From Acidimicrobiia bacterium (GTDB taxonomy: Bacteria > Actinomycetota > Acidimicrobiia > Acidimicrobiales > Poriferisodalaceae), in the NCBI GenBank assembly GCA_022820925.1, contig JAJEEO010000008.1:1-64000 (forward strand): a stretch of DNA of 64,000 nt, in the 5' to 3' direction. Shown one piece after another: positions 16,494 to 26,292 of this stretch. The notes under the pieces are model-generated. The model made no database searches. It worked only from the letters and a program-made list of their open reading frames with translations, and had not been told where the DNA came from. The position numbers and the translations under genes were made by a program. Every line of letters starts with the position of its first letter. Position 1 is the stretch's first letter.

Positions 16494-17660
16494 CTAGAGG
16501 CTGCTGTAGGTGGCGGTCTCAATCGCCTCGAAGAGCCCGTACGAGCGTGGGTCGGCAAAGGGCACCTGCTGGCTGATGTAGCAGCCGGCCACCTGGTTCT
16601 GCAGGTCGATCCAGAAGTACGAGTTGGCCAGCCCGGCCCACATGAGGCCCCCGGCGGGACGCCCGGTCGGCGCTGGCTCCTCGTTGATCTGGAACGTCAG
16701 GCCCCACGACTTCTCGACGCCGGGGAAGAACTCGGCATCGAACGAGTACGGCGGGATGGCCGTCGGCAGCATGGTGACACGCAGGTCGCCCATCGCGTTG
16801 GTGACCATCTGCGCATGGGTGTCGGGCGACACGATCTGGCTGCCGTCGAGGCTGCCGCCGTTCAGCATCATGGCCAGGAAGCGGCAGTAGTCGTCGACGG
16901 TGGAGTACAGACCGCCGCCGCCCATCTCGAACTCGGGCTCCTGGGGGATCTCGAACGGCATCTCGACCAGCGAGCCGTCATCCATCCGCGCCTGCATCGC
17001 TGAGATGCGAGCCCGCATGTCATCGCTGATCTTGAACGCGGTGTCGCTCATTCCCAGCGGACCGAAGATGTTCTCGGCCATGTACTCGCCGAGCGACATG
17101 CCCGAGGCGGCCTCCACCATCTGGCCCGCGTAGTCGATGCCGGTGCCGTAGAACCAGCGATCACCCGGGTCGAACAGCAGCGGGATGGTCAGCGTCTGCT
17201 TCTGGCATTCGATGACTCCGGGCGTCTGTGTGACCTCTTCGTACTGGCCGAGCTCGGGGCTCCAGATGTCGTACCCCATGCCTGCGGTGTGGGTCAGCAG
17301 GTGGCGCAGGGTGATGTCGCCGTTGCGGGCACGGGTGACCGGGTTGCCGTCGTCGTCGAAGCCGGTCAGCACGTCGAGCTCGCCGAGCAGCGGCAGCACG
17401 TCTGCGCCCGGCTCGTCGAGCGAGAGCTTCCCTTGCTCGACGAGCTGCATCGCCGCTGTGCCCGTGATGGCCTTGGTCATCGAGGCGATCCAGCAGACGG
17501 TGTCATTCGACATGGCCACGTCGGTGTCGGCCCCGCGGGTGCCAGCGGCAGCCGAGCAGATCTCGCCGTCGGCACCGATGACTTTGGCGACCGCTCCGAC
17601 CACGTCGCCGTCGGCGACGCCGCGATCGAGAATCCCTTGAACTGTGTCTCCGAGCGACAT
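16494..17660 (-). CDS. Beta-lactamase-family serine hydrolase
   Basis: This 388-residue protein belongs to the class C beta-lactamase/DD-peptidase/esterase superfamily. It has the nucleophile motif SMTK (residues about 60-63, in WIASMTKAITG), a Tyr motif in YGTGIDYAG, HLLTHTAGMGYD and a glycine-rich GGGGLYSTVDDY. No signal peptide is seen, so an intracellular esterase or lipase-like role is more likely than antibiotic resistance. The substrate cannot be told. It is divergent from the CapA-like gene (82-base gap). Confidence 0.85.
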   Translation of the reverse strand: MSLGDTVQGILDRGVADGDVVGAVAKVIGADGEICSAAAGTRGADTDVAMSNDTVCWIASMTKAITGTAAMQLVEQGKLSLDEPGADVLPLLGELDVLTGFDDDGNPVTRARNGDITLRHLLTHTAGMGYDIWSPELGQYEEVTQTPGVIECQKQTLTIPLLFDPGDRWFYGTGIDYAGQMVEAASGMSLGEYMAENIFGPLGMSDTAFKISDDMRARISAMQARMDDGSLVEMPFEIPQEPEFEMGGGGLYSTVDDYCRFLAMMLNGGSLDGSQIVSPDTHAQMVTNAMGDLRVTMLPTAIPPYSFDAEFFPGVEKSWGLTFQINEEPAPTGRPAGGLMWAGLANSYFWIDLQNQVAGCYISQQVPFADPRSYGLFEAIETATYSSL

Positions 17661-17742
17661 GGCTGGCTCCTGTCAGGTTGAGCAACGGTGCACATGGACC
17701 CCGGTGGGCCCTGCGAGCGCGACGCTAGTTGGCGTGCCGGAG

Positions 17743-19182
17743 ATGCGAGACGCCCGCCGTACGCTCCGTCCGGTGCTCGGCAGGGTGGCAGTCGCGCTGT
17801 GGTGGACGGCCGCTGTTGTGCTTGCGGCGGCGTGCAGCAGCAGTCCCATCCAGGTAGGACCTGCACCGCAGTCGGAGACCCCGCGCCCCGCTGCTGCGGC
17901 GACAACCGCCGGTGAGCTTGCACCTGCCGGCGCTGACGCGACCTCGGAGCCTGCACCGACGCCGGCCGGTGCGCCGCAGACGTCCGCCTCGACATCGGCT
18001 GCGGTGACCGCGGCGGCAGCAACGACTGCCGTGCCGACGACGACGCAGCCGGATCTGAGGTGGACGCTGCTGGCAGGGGGCGATGTGCTGATGGACCGCA
18101 GCGAGGCGGCTGACATCGACCCGTTCGCCGGCATCGACCCGCTGCTGGCGTCGGCCGACATCGCGCTGGTGAACGTGGAGATGGTCATCAGCGACCGTGG
18201 CGAGCCCCTCGGGGACAAGAAGTTCACCTTCCGGGCACCGCCGTCTGCCGCATCACGCATCGCTGCGGCGGGGATCGATGTCGCCAACCTCGCCAACAAC
18301 CACGCCGCCGACTACGGGCCCGAGGCCCTGCTGGACACTGTCGATCTTCTGGAGGCCGAAGGAGTGATCGCGCTCGGGGCGGGTGCAACCAGCGCCGACG
18401 CCTACCGGCACCGCATCACCGAGGTGCGCCCCGGTGTACGTGTGGCGTTCGTGGGTGCCTCGATGGTGGTGCCGCTCGGGTTTCCTGCCACCGGGACCCG
18501 CCCCGGCATCGCCTCGGCCTACCAGCAGGACCGGGTGCTGGCCAGCGTCAGGGCGGCGGCGAGCGAGGCCGAGGTGGTGATCGCAGTCGTGCATTGGGGC
18601 GTCGAGCGCATGACCTGCCCTGACGCTCGCCAGCGCGACTTCGCATTCCAGCTGCTGCAGCAGGGCGCCGACGCCGTGATCGGCCACCATCCGCACGTGC
18701 TGCAGCCCGTCGTGCTCGACGACGGCAAGCTCGTGGCCTACTCGCTGGGCAACTTTGTGTGGCACTACCGGTCGGGCATCACCGGCGACACCGGTGTGCT
18801 GCAGATCGACTTCGACGGTGCCGCGATCGTGGGCTGGTCGCTGTACCCGCATCAGCTCGACGTCAACGGCGCTCCCGTGCCTGCTGGCGACGGCGCGCGA
18901 GTCGACCGGATCGTCGACATCGTCTCGGGCAACTGCGCGCGCCATCAGCCGCCACCGACCACCGCTGCCGCAGAGCCCGAGACTGACGCCGAGGACGAGG
19001 ACGAGTCTGAGGGCGAAGCCGACGACGCAGCAGAGGGCGAGACAGACGGCGAGAGCGATTCCGAGGCAGACCCCGAGGGCGAGACAGAGTCAGAGGCCGA
19101 GTCCGAACGCGAGACAGAGACCGAATCAGACGCCGATGCAGGCGAGGCGACCGAGTCCGAGCCTGAAGCGGACGACGGCTGA
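17743..19182 (+). CDS. CapA-family metallophosphatase-like lipoprotein with acidic tail
   Basis: The 479-residue product starts with a basic N-terminus and hydrophobic segment ending in the lipobox LAAAC, so it should be lipid-anchored outside the membrane. A Thr/Ala/Pro-rich linker leads to a CapA-type calcineurin-like fold: LLAGGDVLMDR, VNVEMVI, LANNHAADYG, VHWGVE, GHHPHVLQPV and YSLGNFVWH. CapA homologues act in poly-gamma-glutamate capsule systems, but no capB or capC genes are nearby, so that role is not assured. The last 75 residues are almost only Glu, Asp, Ser, Thr, Gly and Ala. The start at 17743 was chosen for its signal peptide; a GTG at 17734 is also possible. Confidence 0.83.
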   Translation: MRDARRTLRPVLGRVAVALWWTAAVVLAAACSSSPIQVGPAPQSETPRPAAAATTAGELAPAGADATSEPAPTPAGAPQTSASTSAAVTAAAATTAVPTTTQPDLRWTLLAGGDVLMDRSEAADIDPFAGIDPLLASADIALVNVEMVISDRGEPLGDKKFTFRAPPSAASRIAAAGIDVANLANNHAADYGPEALLDTVDLLEAEGVIALGAGATSADAYRHRITEVRPGVRVAFVGASMVVPLGFPATGTRPGIASAYQQDRVLASVRAAASEAEVVIAVVHWGVERMTCPDARQRDFAFQLLQQGADAVIGHHPHVLQPVVLDDGKLVAYSLGNFVWHYRSGITGDTGVLQIDFDGAAIVGWSLYPHQLDVNGAPVPAGDGARVDRIVDIVSGNCARHQPPPTTAAAEPETDAEDEDESEGEADDAAEGETDGESDSEADPEGETESEAESERETETESDADAGEATESEPEADDG

Positions 19183-19187
19183 GTTGA

Positions 19188-21629
19188 TCAGGCGAGCACT
19201 TCGGCCGCTGCGAGATCGGCGATCCGGTCGGCGTCGTAGCCCAGGAACTCGGCGAGCACCTCGTAGTTGTCCTCGCCGAGGCACGGCCCGCCTCGCCAGA
19301 CCACCGGCGGCGTGCGGGACATGCGCGTCCGGCAGTTCTGCGTCCACATCGTGCCGCGATGGCTCTGGGGCACGTTGATGTGGTGCTCGCGGGCAGCGAA
19401 CTGCGGGTCGTCGCAGCAGCCCTGGGCATTGTTGACCGGGTAGGCGTCGATGCCGCCGGCCTGCAGCGCCTCGGCGGCGTCGGCGTTGCTGCGCTCTGAG
19501 GTCCATGCCGCGATTGCCTCATCGATCTCGGCTGCACGCTCCCGCCGGGCGGCCTGATCCCAACCGGCTGCGCCGTCGCCGCCAAGGCCGATCGTCGCAG
19601 CCAGCGCCGCCCACCGTTCGTCGGTGCAGGCGATCGCCACCCACTGATCCTCGCCCGCGGTCGGGTACACGCCGTGCGGACTCATATGGGGGTCGTCGTT
19701 GCCGCACCGCTGCGGGTCGCGGCCGTTGATCGAGGCATCCAGGATGGCGGGCGCCAGGTAGTGCAGCGCCGCCTCGGTCTGGGAGATGTCGATGTAGCAG
19801 CCGGTGCCGGTGCGATCCCGCCGCTCCAGCGCAGCCATCAGCGACGACACGATCACCCGCGGCGCCAGAAAGTCGGTGTAGGGACCGTACGGACCGGCGG
19901 GGCCGCGGTCGGGCCAGCCGGTGATCTCGTAGAAGCCGGCGATCGCAGCGGCCATGAACCCGTAACCGGCGAGGCTCGAATAGGGCCCGCTCTGGCCCAG
20001 CAGCGAGCTCGACAGCATGATGAGCCGGGGATTGATCGCCGAGAAGTCGTCGTAGCCGTAGCCCATGCGCTCAGCCGCCCCTGGCGCCCAGGACTCGGTG
20101 GCGATGTCGGCCCAGCGGATCAGGTCCTCCACCACTGGGCGAGACTCGGGATTGCTGAGATCCAGGCTCAGGCTGCGCTTGCCAGCGTTGTACACCCCGT
20201 AGCCGACGCTGTTGTCGGGGTGCGGATCCTCGTCCACGAAGGGGTTGACCGTGCGCATCGTGTCGGGCTTGCTCTCGGTCTCGACTTTGACGACGGTGGC
20301 GCCGTAGTCAGCCAGGATCCGCACCGCCGAGGGCGTGGCGATGACCCAGGAGAACTCGACCACTTTCAGCCCGGCGAGCGGCAAGTCGCTGCCGTCAGAG
20401 ACGGGCCCGCCACTGGCCGCAACAGCAGTTGCCGCGTACGGCTGGCGTGCCGTGTCGACCGTGTCGTTGTCGGCGCCGAGCTGCGGCACGGCGAGCCGGC
20501 GCTCCGGAGCGTCGTCGCTGAAGTGCACGAGCGGCCCGCAGTAACGGGCGGTGCGTGCGTCGTCGAACTCGACATCGCGCCAGAACCCGCGATCCGCGAA
20601 GTGCGGGTTGGTCAGCAAGTCGCTGACCAGCGCCGAGGGTGTGATCAGCAGGTTCCGGTCGAAGGCCGCTGCCCACAGTTCGTCGGTGGTCTTGGTTGCG
20701 AGGAAGCGGGCATGGGTCGCGAACGACTTGGCGATGATCTCGGGCGAGCGCTGACCTCCCAGCACCTCGGCCGCGACGGTCTCCCAGTCGACGGCTTGCA
20801 GCTCTTCGTCGGCGAACCCCTCCTCTGCCTCCCATGCCACGAGCCGCTGGGTGAAAGGCGCGAAGGCGGCGCCCATCAGGGCAACGCAGATGGTGTTGCC
20901 GTCCGCGCACGGGAACAGCATCGGGATGTCGATGCCGCCGAGGCTGAGCCCGCCCGCGAGGCGTTCGACGGCGTTGGCGTTGACGCGCGGCGACAGGTTC
21001 TGCGGCTGACCGTGCGTCATGGATTCCATCGCAGATATGTCGACGTGCTGGCCGCGGCCGCTCCGCTGCGCCTCGCGCAGTGCGATCAGCGTTGCGGCGG
21101 CGGCATCGCCGGCAGCCTGCAGGAAGCTTTGGGGCACGCCCGATACCCGTACGGGTGCGCGGTCCTTGTCGCCGCTGGCGTGCAAGAAGCCGCTGCCGGC
21201 CACCGCTGTCAGGTCCGAGCCTGCCCACGTGCTGCGGGGGCCGGTCGAGCCGAACGGCGTCACCGATGCGTGGACGATGGCGGGATTGACGGCCGCCAGA
21301 TCGTCATAGGCGAGACCCAGCGTCGCCATGTGGCCGACCGGCGCGTCCTCGATGAGTGCATCCGCGCCCGCGACGAGGCCGCGCAGGCGCTCGCGGCCCT
21401 CAGCAGTCGACAGGTCTGCGGTGACGCTCTGCTTGCCCTGGTTGTAGGCCCAGTGAGCCAGCGAGCGCTCCGCGTCGGGCTCGTCGTCGACGAAGGGACC
21501 GCTGTGGCGGCTCTGCGCTCCATCAGGCGGTTCGACGCAGATCACCTCCGCGCCCAGGCTGGCGAGCATGTAGCCCGCGAACTGGCTGATCCCCTGGCAC
21601 AGGTCGAGTACCCGGTAGTGCTGCAACAT
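19188..21629 (-). CDS. Double-domain CaiB/BaiF-type (class III) CoA-transferase
   Basis: This 813-residue protein contains two class III CoA-transferase domains in tandem. The first (about 1-385) begins YRVLDLCQGISQFAGYMLASLGAEVICVE (shown here only in outline) and the second (about 415-813) begins LKVVEFSWVIATPSAVRILA. The second domain has YGVYNAGKRSLSLDLSN and the first YNQGKQSVTADL, matching the family's NRGK region. Family members move CoA between carboxylic acids or racemise methylacyl-CoA; the fused form may replace a homodimer. The aspartate nucleophile was not placed with certainty. Start at 21629; extension upstream would overlap the divergent gene. Confidence 0.86.
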   Translation of the reverse strand: MLQHYRVLDLCQGISQFAGYMLASLGAEVICVEPPDGAQSRHSGPFVDDEPDAERSLAHWAYNQGKQSVTADLSTAEGRERLRGLVAGADALIEDAPVGHMATLGLAYDDLAAVNPAIVHASVTPFGSTGPRSTWAGSDLTAVAGSGFLHASGDKDRAPVRVSGVPQSFLQAAGDAAAATLIALREAQRSGRGQHVDISAMESMTHGQPQNLSPRVNANAVERLAGGLSLGGIDIPMLFPCADGNTICVALMGAAFAPFTQRLVAWEAEEGFADEELQAVDWETVAAEVLGGQRSPEIIAKSFATHARFLATKTTDELWAAAFDRNLLITPSALVSDLLTNPHFADRGFWRDVEFDDARTARYCGPLVHFSDDAPERRLAVPQLGADNDTVDTARQPYAATAVAASGGPVSDGSDLPLAGLKVVEFSWVIATPSAVRILADYGATVVKVETESKPDTMRTVNPFVDEDPHPDNSVGYGVYNAGKRSLSLDLSNPESRPVVEDLIRWADIATESWAPGAAERMGYGYDDFSAINPRLIMLSSSLLGQSGPYSSLAGYGFMAAAIAGFYEITGWPDRGPAGPYGPYTDFLAPRVIVSSLMAALERRDRTGTGCYIDISQTEAALHYLAPAILDASINGRDPQRCGNDDPHMSPHGVYPTAGEDQWVAIACTDERWAALAATIGLGGDGAAGWDQAARRERAAEIDEAIAAWTSERSNADAAEALQAGGIDAYPVNNAQGCCDDPQFAAREHHINVPQSHRGTMWTQNCRTRMSRTPPVVWRGGPCLGEDNYEVLAEFLGYDADRIADLAAAEVLA

Positions 21630-21795
21630 CTGATCCGCTCGCTTCCTGCGGCTCCATCCGCATCGCAGACATGGATTCTTCCGCGTCCGGACCGCCCATG
21701 CGAACCCCCCGGGCTGCATGCGCTGCGCCCGGAGGCGAGACTGTGCGCCGCCCCAGCGGCTGTCCCAGCCGACGGGCACGAGCAGGGAGTTGACC

Positions 21796-22263
21796 ATGGT
21801 CTCGATTGCGACCGATCGCGTGGTGGAGCGTGCAGCGCTGCTGGAGTTCGTGCGGGAGCGGCATCACGGCGTGCTGCTGACGCTGCGGCGCGACGGCCGC
21901 CCCCAGGCATCGCTCGTGACCATGGGGATCGACGAGGCCGGTGATGCGGTGCTGGTGAGCAGCTACCCCGACCGGGCCAAGTCGCTCAACCTGCGGCGCA
22001 ACCCCCAGGCGTGGGTCGTCGTGATGTCAGATGCGTGGAACGGCGAGTGGGTACAGCTCGAATGCCGTGGCGAGGTGGTGGACCTGCCCGAGGCCATGGA
22101 CGGGCTCGTCGAGTACTTCCGTGTCATCAGCGGCGAGCATTCCGACTGGGACGAGTACCGCGAGGCCATGAACCGCCAGGACAAAGTGCTCCTGCGGCTG
22201 CACATCGAGAGCTGGGGGCCGATCTCGAAAGGCGGCTTCCCCGGCCGCCTCGTCTCGCAGTAG
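21796..22263 (+). CDS. PPOX-class (pyridoxamine oxidase-like) flavin or F420-dependent protein
   Basis: This 155-residue split-barrel protein has the N-terminal pattern HHGVLLTLRRDGRPQASLV and a conserved RRNPQAWVVVM strand. That pattern is common in actinobacterial F420-dependent oxidoreductases of the PPOX class and in pyridoxamine 5'-phosphate oxidase relatives. Which cofactor it uses cannot be read from the sequence. The ATG at 21796 is preceded by AGGGAG. It is divergent from the CoA-transferase with 166 bases between the start codons. Confidence 0.82.
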   Translation: MVSIATDRVVERAALLEFVRERHHGVLLTLRRDGRPQASLVTMGIDEAGDAVLVSSYPDRAKSLNLRRNPQAWVVVMSDAWNGEWVQLECRGEVVDLPEAMDGLVEYFRVISGEHSDWDEYREAMNRQDKVLLRLHIESWGPISKGGFPGRLVSQ

Positions 22264-22285
22264 CGGAGATCCGCGCGCCGGTGGG

Positions 22286-22654
22286 CTAGCCGGCGTCGAG
22301 CTGGCGGACCAGCGTGACGGGGGCACGCAGGCGGTAGCTGTCCTCGAGCCAGTCGGCGAGATCGTCGAGATCCACGTCGGCCAGGCGCACGAGCACGGCG
22401 CCGTAGCCGTCGTAGTGCGGCACGGTGAACAGCACGCCCGGGTGGTTGTCGAGCAGCACCTGCTTCATCTCCAGCTCGCAGAACAACACCAGCACTTCGG
22501 TGTCGTGCACCGAGTCGCGGTTGTGCTCGCGCTCGCCCCACATCCGGCAGATCAGCTTCTTGCGAACCTTCAGCGCGGGCGTGCCGTACGACGTCGACTC
22601 GACCACCTCCGGCAGGGCTGTCCCCAGCCGCAGCACATCGTCAAACGTCGCCAT
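22286..22654 (-). CDS. MmcQ/YjbR-family DNA-binding-fold protein
   Basis: This 122-residue protein opens with TFDDVLRLGTALPEVVESTSYGTPALKV, the typical YjbR/MmcQ N-terminus, followed by the KKLICRMW strand and a C-terminal helix pair (LADWLEDSYRLRAP). The family is widespread and poorly understood; some members have a CyaY-like or DNA-binding fold. Its ATG overlaps the 3' end of the transporter fusion gene by 14 bases, so it is probably the last gene of that unit, although a link in function is not evident. Confidence 0.8.
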   Translation of the reverse strand: MATFDDVLRLGTALPEVVESTSYGTPALKVRKKLICRMWGEREHNRDSVHDTEVLVLFCELEMKQVLLDNHPGVLFTVPHYDGYGAVLVRLADVDLDDLADWLEDSYRLRAPVTLVRQLDAG

Positions 22655-24569
22655 CGCCCGCCTGAGCCTCGTGCCGGTTGCCGGTCTCAGCACCCAGGTA
22701 GGCGGCCTGCACTGCAGGGTCGGCCTGCACTTCGTCGGGCGTGCCGACGCTGATGACCTGGCCTTGATCGAGCACATAGATCCGATCGCTGATGCCGGTG
22801 ATGAAGTTGAGATCGTGGTCGATCACCAGCACGCCGGCGTCGACTGCGGCGGCCATATGCCGGACGGTGCGGATCATCTCGTCGGATTCGGCATCGCTCA
22901 TGCCGCTGGTGGGCTCGTCCAGCAGCAAGAAGGCGGGCGCCATGGCAGCGGCGCGGGCCAGCTCCAGCCGCCGCGCACTGCCGTAGTCGAGCTCGCGGGC
23001 CCGTCGGTCGCGCACATCCCACAAACCAGCTTCCGCAACGAGTGCATCGACTGCGGGGTGAGATCCTGGTCGATGCTGTGCTGCCACACGGCTAGCCAGC
23101 TCGACGTTCTTGCGCACAGTCAACGCCTCGAACAGCCGCAAATTCTGGAATGTGCGCACCAGACCTGCACGCGCTATGTCGTGGCTGGGTGCACCGGTCA
23201 GCTCTCGCTCGCCCACCCTGAACCAGCCCGTTGTCGGCGCGACGATGCCGGTGATCACATTGACCAACGTGGTCTTGCCGGCCCCGTTGGGGCCGATCAA
23301 GCCCACGACCTCGTCTGGCGCAACGGTGAGACCTGCACCATCAAGCGCACGGAAGCCGCCGAAGTCAACGGCGAGATCGTGCACCTCCAGGGCCGCGCCC
23401 TCGTGGTCGACCTCGGCATGCAGCCCCACCGGCGCGACTTCGGCGAGAGGCTCAGGTCGCTCTTCGGACTTGCGGCGCCGCCACCGGCGCCAAAGCCATG
23501 CGTCCAGCTCCCAGTCTCCCAGCAGTCCGTTCGCCCGGAGAATCATGAACCCCAGCATCGCTGCGCCCAAGAAGATCTGGGTCAATCCCTCACGCAACAG
23601 CCAATCGACCACCGGGGCGTCGAGGCTCGCGCCGAAAAACTCGAAGCCGTCGCTCGCGAACCGTCGAGTCAGCTCTCGGCCTGCTGTGATGATCACGACG
23701 CCGCTGAGCGCACCGGTGACGCTGTTCCGGCCGCCCACGATCAGCATTACCAGAGTCAGCAGCGTGTAATCGAAGAAAAAGAACTTAGGTGTGATGTTCC
23801 CGATGTCGTACACACGCAACGATGCCGCAACCGCAACCACCAGCACCGACAGCAGCAAGGCGGCCATCTGGCCGGCAACCGGGTTCACGCCCATTGCCCT
23901 CGCGGCCAAGTTGTCCTCTCGGGCCGCTTGGGCGAGACGACCGATCCGGCTTTGAGCGAACAGTCGCGCCACCACGATCACGGCCACTAGCACGACATAG
24001 ATGGCGGTGCGCCCTTCCAATGTGTTGCCGATGCGGAACGAGAGCCCTGCCCGGTCGCCGCCGGTCAGATCGGTCCAGTTCAGTGCGAGCTCGTGCGTGA
24101 CGAACAGCAGCGCCAGCGTTATGACGGCTGCGGAAACGGAGCCCGATTTCGCGCCCGACCGCGCGAGACCCCAGCCGACGACGACCGCCGCGGCCAGCGT
24201 CACCAGCACTGCCACTGCAGTGGCTTGAACCGGTGTCAGGTGCACCTCATTCAGGCCCCATGGAGCGTTGCGGATAACGGTGCTCTTGCGAGCCGGCTCA
24301 ATCGCCAAGACGGCAAAGGCGTAGCCGGCGACTGCGGCGAAGCCGATATGGCCGAACGAGAAGACGCCCGTATTGCCGATGTAGATCTGCAGACCCACGA
24401 CCATGATGGCGTCGATCAGCATGGCGGTGACCAACTTGTCCGCGGTTGCTCCTCCAGCCGCGCTGTACGCCGCCCCACCGATGATCAGCACTGCCGCGAG
24501 CAACGCCGCCCCGGTCATCGGGAACGCCACGTCTCGGCGCATGTCTGCGAACGATCCGGGGAGCTTCAC
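22641..24569 (-). CDS. Fused LivM-type permease and LivG-type ATPase of a branched-chain-type ABC transporter
   Basis: The 642-residue product joins two normally separate subunits. Residues 1-370 form a LivM-like permease with about eight to ten membrane segments and the motif FSFGHIGFAAVAGYA. Residues 395-635 form a LivG-like ATPase with Walker A GPNGAGKTT, signature YGSARRLELARA, Walker B LLLDEP and an H-loop (VIDHD). Such systems import branched-chain amino acids, amides, urea or other small amides and acids. It starts with GTG, 9 bases after the LivH-like gene. No frameshift is visible between the halves, so the fusion is real. Confidence 0.92.
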   Translation of the reverse strand: MKLPGSFADMRRDVAFPMTGAALLAAVLIIGGAAYSAAGGATADKLVTAMLIDAIMVVGLQIYIGNTGVFSFGHIGFAAVAGYAFAVLAIEPARKSTVIRNAPWGLNEVHLTPVQATAVAVLVTLAAAVVVGWGLARSGAKSGSVSAAVITLALLFVTHELALNWTDLTGGDRAGLSFRIGNTLEGRTAIYVVLVAVIVVARLFAQSRIGRLAQAAREDNLAARAMGVNPVAGQMAALLLSVLVVAVAASLRVYDIGNITPKFFFFDYTLLTLVMLIVGGRNSVTGALSGVVIITAGRELTRRFASDGFEFFGASLDAPVVDWLLREGLTQIFLGAAMLGFMILRANGLLGDWELDAWLWRRWRRRKSEERPEPLAEVAPVGLHAEVDHEGAALEVHDLAVDFGGFRALDGAGLTVAPDEVVGLIGPNGAGKTTLVNVITGIVAPTTGWFRVGERELTGAPSHDIARAGLVRTFQNLRLFEALTVRKNVELASRVAAQHRPGSHPAVDALVAEAGLWDVRDRRARELDYGSARRLELARAAAMAPAFLLLDEPTSGMSDAESDEMIRTVRHMAAAVDAGVLVIDHDLNFITGISDRIYVLDQGQVISVGTPDEVQADPAVQAAYLGAETGNRHEAQAGDGDV

Positions 24570-24578
24570 GGTCGCGCC

Positions 24579-25466
24579 CTACACCCGTTCGGCGCGGCTC
24601 ACCGTGATGAGCCCGCCCGGCCGGAAGATGAACAGCAGCGCAATGAGCACGAACACGACACCGTCGGTGAGGCCTGCAATGCCGTCGGGCAGCCGCGATC
24701 GCAACAGCACCTCGGCGAGGCCCAGCACCAGCCCGCCCAACACGGCGCCGCGCAGGCTGCCGAGTCCGCCGATGAGCGCAGCCAACACGCCCTTGAGCAT
24801 GGGTGTGATCCCCGCCGATGGAGTCGTTTGACCGGCTCGCATCAGCCAGAAAATGGCTGCGATGCCGGCGAGCACCCCCGACAAGGCAAATGCTCCGCGG
24901 ATCACGCGATCCGACTTCACGCCCATGAGGCGTGCTGCGTCGAAGTCCTCGGCTGCGGCGCGCAGCGACAACCCGAACATCGTGCGCTGCAGCACTGCCG
25001 CGGTGGCCGCCAACGTCAACGCCGTGACGACAATCACGACCACGTCGAACACCTCGATCGTGACGGGGCCGATATCGAACGTGTTGGTGATCCAGCGCGG
25101 CCGATCGAAGTTCCGTACCGAGGCCGATACGTACATGAAGAACAGGGCCTGCACCACAAAATGAACTCCGAATGAGGTGAGCAGCATCGTGAAGTCCGCT
25201 GCGCCGCGCACCCACCGAAAGGCGATCTGCTCGATTGCCAGTGCGGTGCCGACGCTCACGAGAACGACGAGGGGTGCTATCCAGTACCAACTCAATCCTG
25301 CGGAAAAGACCCAATAGGCGACATAGCCGCTCACGGTGATCAACTCCCCGTGAGCAAAATTGAGCAGGTGCATCACCCCGAAGATCACCGCGATGCCAAG
25401 TGCGAGCAGCGCGTAAATGCTCCCCCGACCCAATCCGTCGATCACATTTTGCGCCAGCTCGGTCAT
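24579..25466 (-). CDS. LivH-type permease of a branched-chain-type ABC transporter
   Basis: This 295-residue inner-membrane protein has eight or so hydrophobic segments and family motifs GSIYALLALGIAVIFGV, LNFAHGE and ALIGGLGSLRGAVLGG. It pairs with the LivM half of the neighbouring fusion to form the membrane channel. The ATG overlaps the LivF-like stop codon (ATGA at 25463-25466), showing translational coupling in the order LivF, LivH, LivM-G. Confidence 0.93.
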   Translation of the reverse strand: MTELAQNVIDGLGRGSIYALLALGIAVIFGVMHLLNFAHGELITVSGYVAYWVFSAGLSWYWIAPLVVLVSVGTALAIEQIAFRWVRGAADFTMLLTSFGVHFVVQALFFMYVSASVRNFDRPRWITNTFDIGPVTIEVFDVVVIVVTALTLAATAAVLQRTMFGLSLRAAAEDFDAARLMGVKSDRVIRGAFALSGVLAGIAAIFWLMRAGQTTPSAGITPMLKGVLAALIGGLGSLRGAVLGGLVLGLAEVLLRSRLPDGIAGLTDGVVFVLIALLFIFRPGGLITVSRAERV

Positions 25467-26194
25467 GGACCAGCGTCCTCGGTGCCGACGGCGACGCCGC
25501 CCACGAACGTCTCGAACAGATCGGATCGGCGCGCCAATTCAGCCCCACTGCCCGACGCCGCCATTTCACCGCTGCGCAGCACGTACGCGCGGTCGGCGAC
25601 GTCAAGCATGCGGGCAGCGTTCTGCTCGACAACCAGCAGTGTCCTGCCCTGGGTTCGCAACTGGTCGATCAGCTCGAACACGACATCCACCAGCACGGGC
25701 GCGAGACCAAGCGATGGTTCGTCCATCATCAGCAGGCGCGGACGCGACATCAATGCGCGTGCGATCGCGAGCTGCTGTGCTTCGCCACCGGACAGGTAAC
25801 CCGCCGGCGTAGTCCACTTCTGGCGCAGCACTTCGAACAGGTCCGCGATCTCGTCGAGCATGACGGACCGTTCCCGTCCCGGCAGCGTGGCGGCGCCCAC
25901 TCGCAGGTTCTCCACAACGGTCAGATCTGTGAAGAGACGGCGGTGCTCGGGCACGAGCGCTACGCCGAGTCGCAGAAGGCGATCCGGCGCAAAACCCGTT
26001 ATGTCGGTGCCATCGAGCCGCACGTGCCCCGACGCTGGATGGAGCAAACCAGCGACGGTATTCAGCAGTGTCGTCTTGCCGGCACCATTCGGGCCGATCA
26101 ACCCGACGACCTCACCCCCCGACACCGAGAGGCTGACGCCGCGCACGGCCGAAATTGATCCATAGCGGACCGTCAACCCGTCGATGTCAAGCAT
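25463..26194 (-). CDS. LivF-type ATPase of a branched-chain-type ABC transporter
   Basis: The 243-residue ATPase has Walker A GPNGAGKTT, the LivF-type Q-loop region VPEHRRLFTDLTV, signature LSGGEAQQLAIARAL, Walker B LLMMDEPSLGLAP and an H-loop-like VVEQN, where Gln replaces His as usual in LivF. It powers import together with the LivG half of the fusion. It lies 98 bases downstream of the binding-protein gene, on the same strand. Confidence 0.93.
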   Translation of the reverse strand: MLDIDGLTVRYGSISAVRGVSLSVSGGEVVGLIGPNGAGKTTLLNTVAGLLHPASGHVRLDGTDITGFAPDRLLRLGVALVPEHRRLFTDLTVVENLRVGAATLPGRERSVMLDEIADLFEVLRQKWTTPAGYLSGGEAQQLAIARALMSRPRLLMMDEPSLGLAPVLVDVVFELIDQLRTQGRTLLVVEQNAARMLDVADRAYVLRSGEMAASGSGAELARRSDLFETFVGGVAVGTEDAGP

Positions 26195-26292
26195 TGCCTA
26201 TGCCGAGCAAGCAGGGCGCAGCACGCGGGCGGGGTCAGCGGGCACGGGATCCTCGTGATGGAAGCCGGGCACGGCCATCTGCTGCCCGTTGG

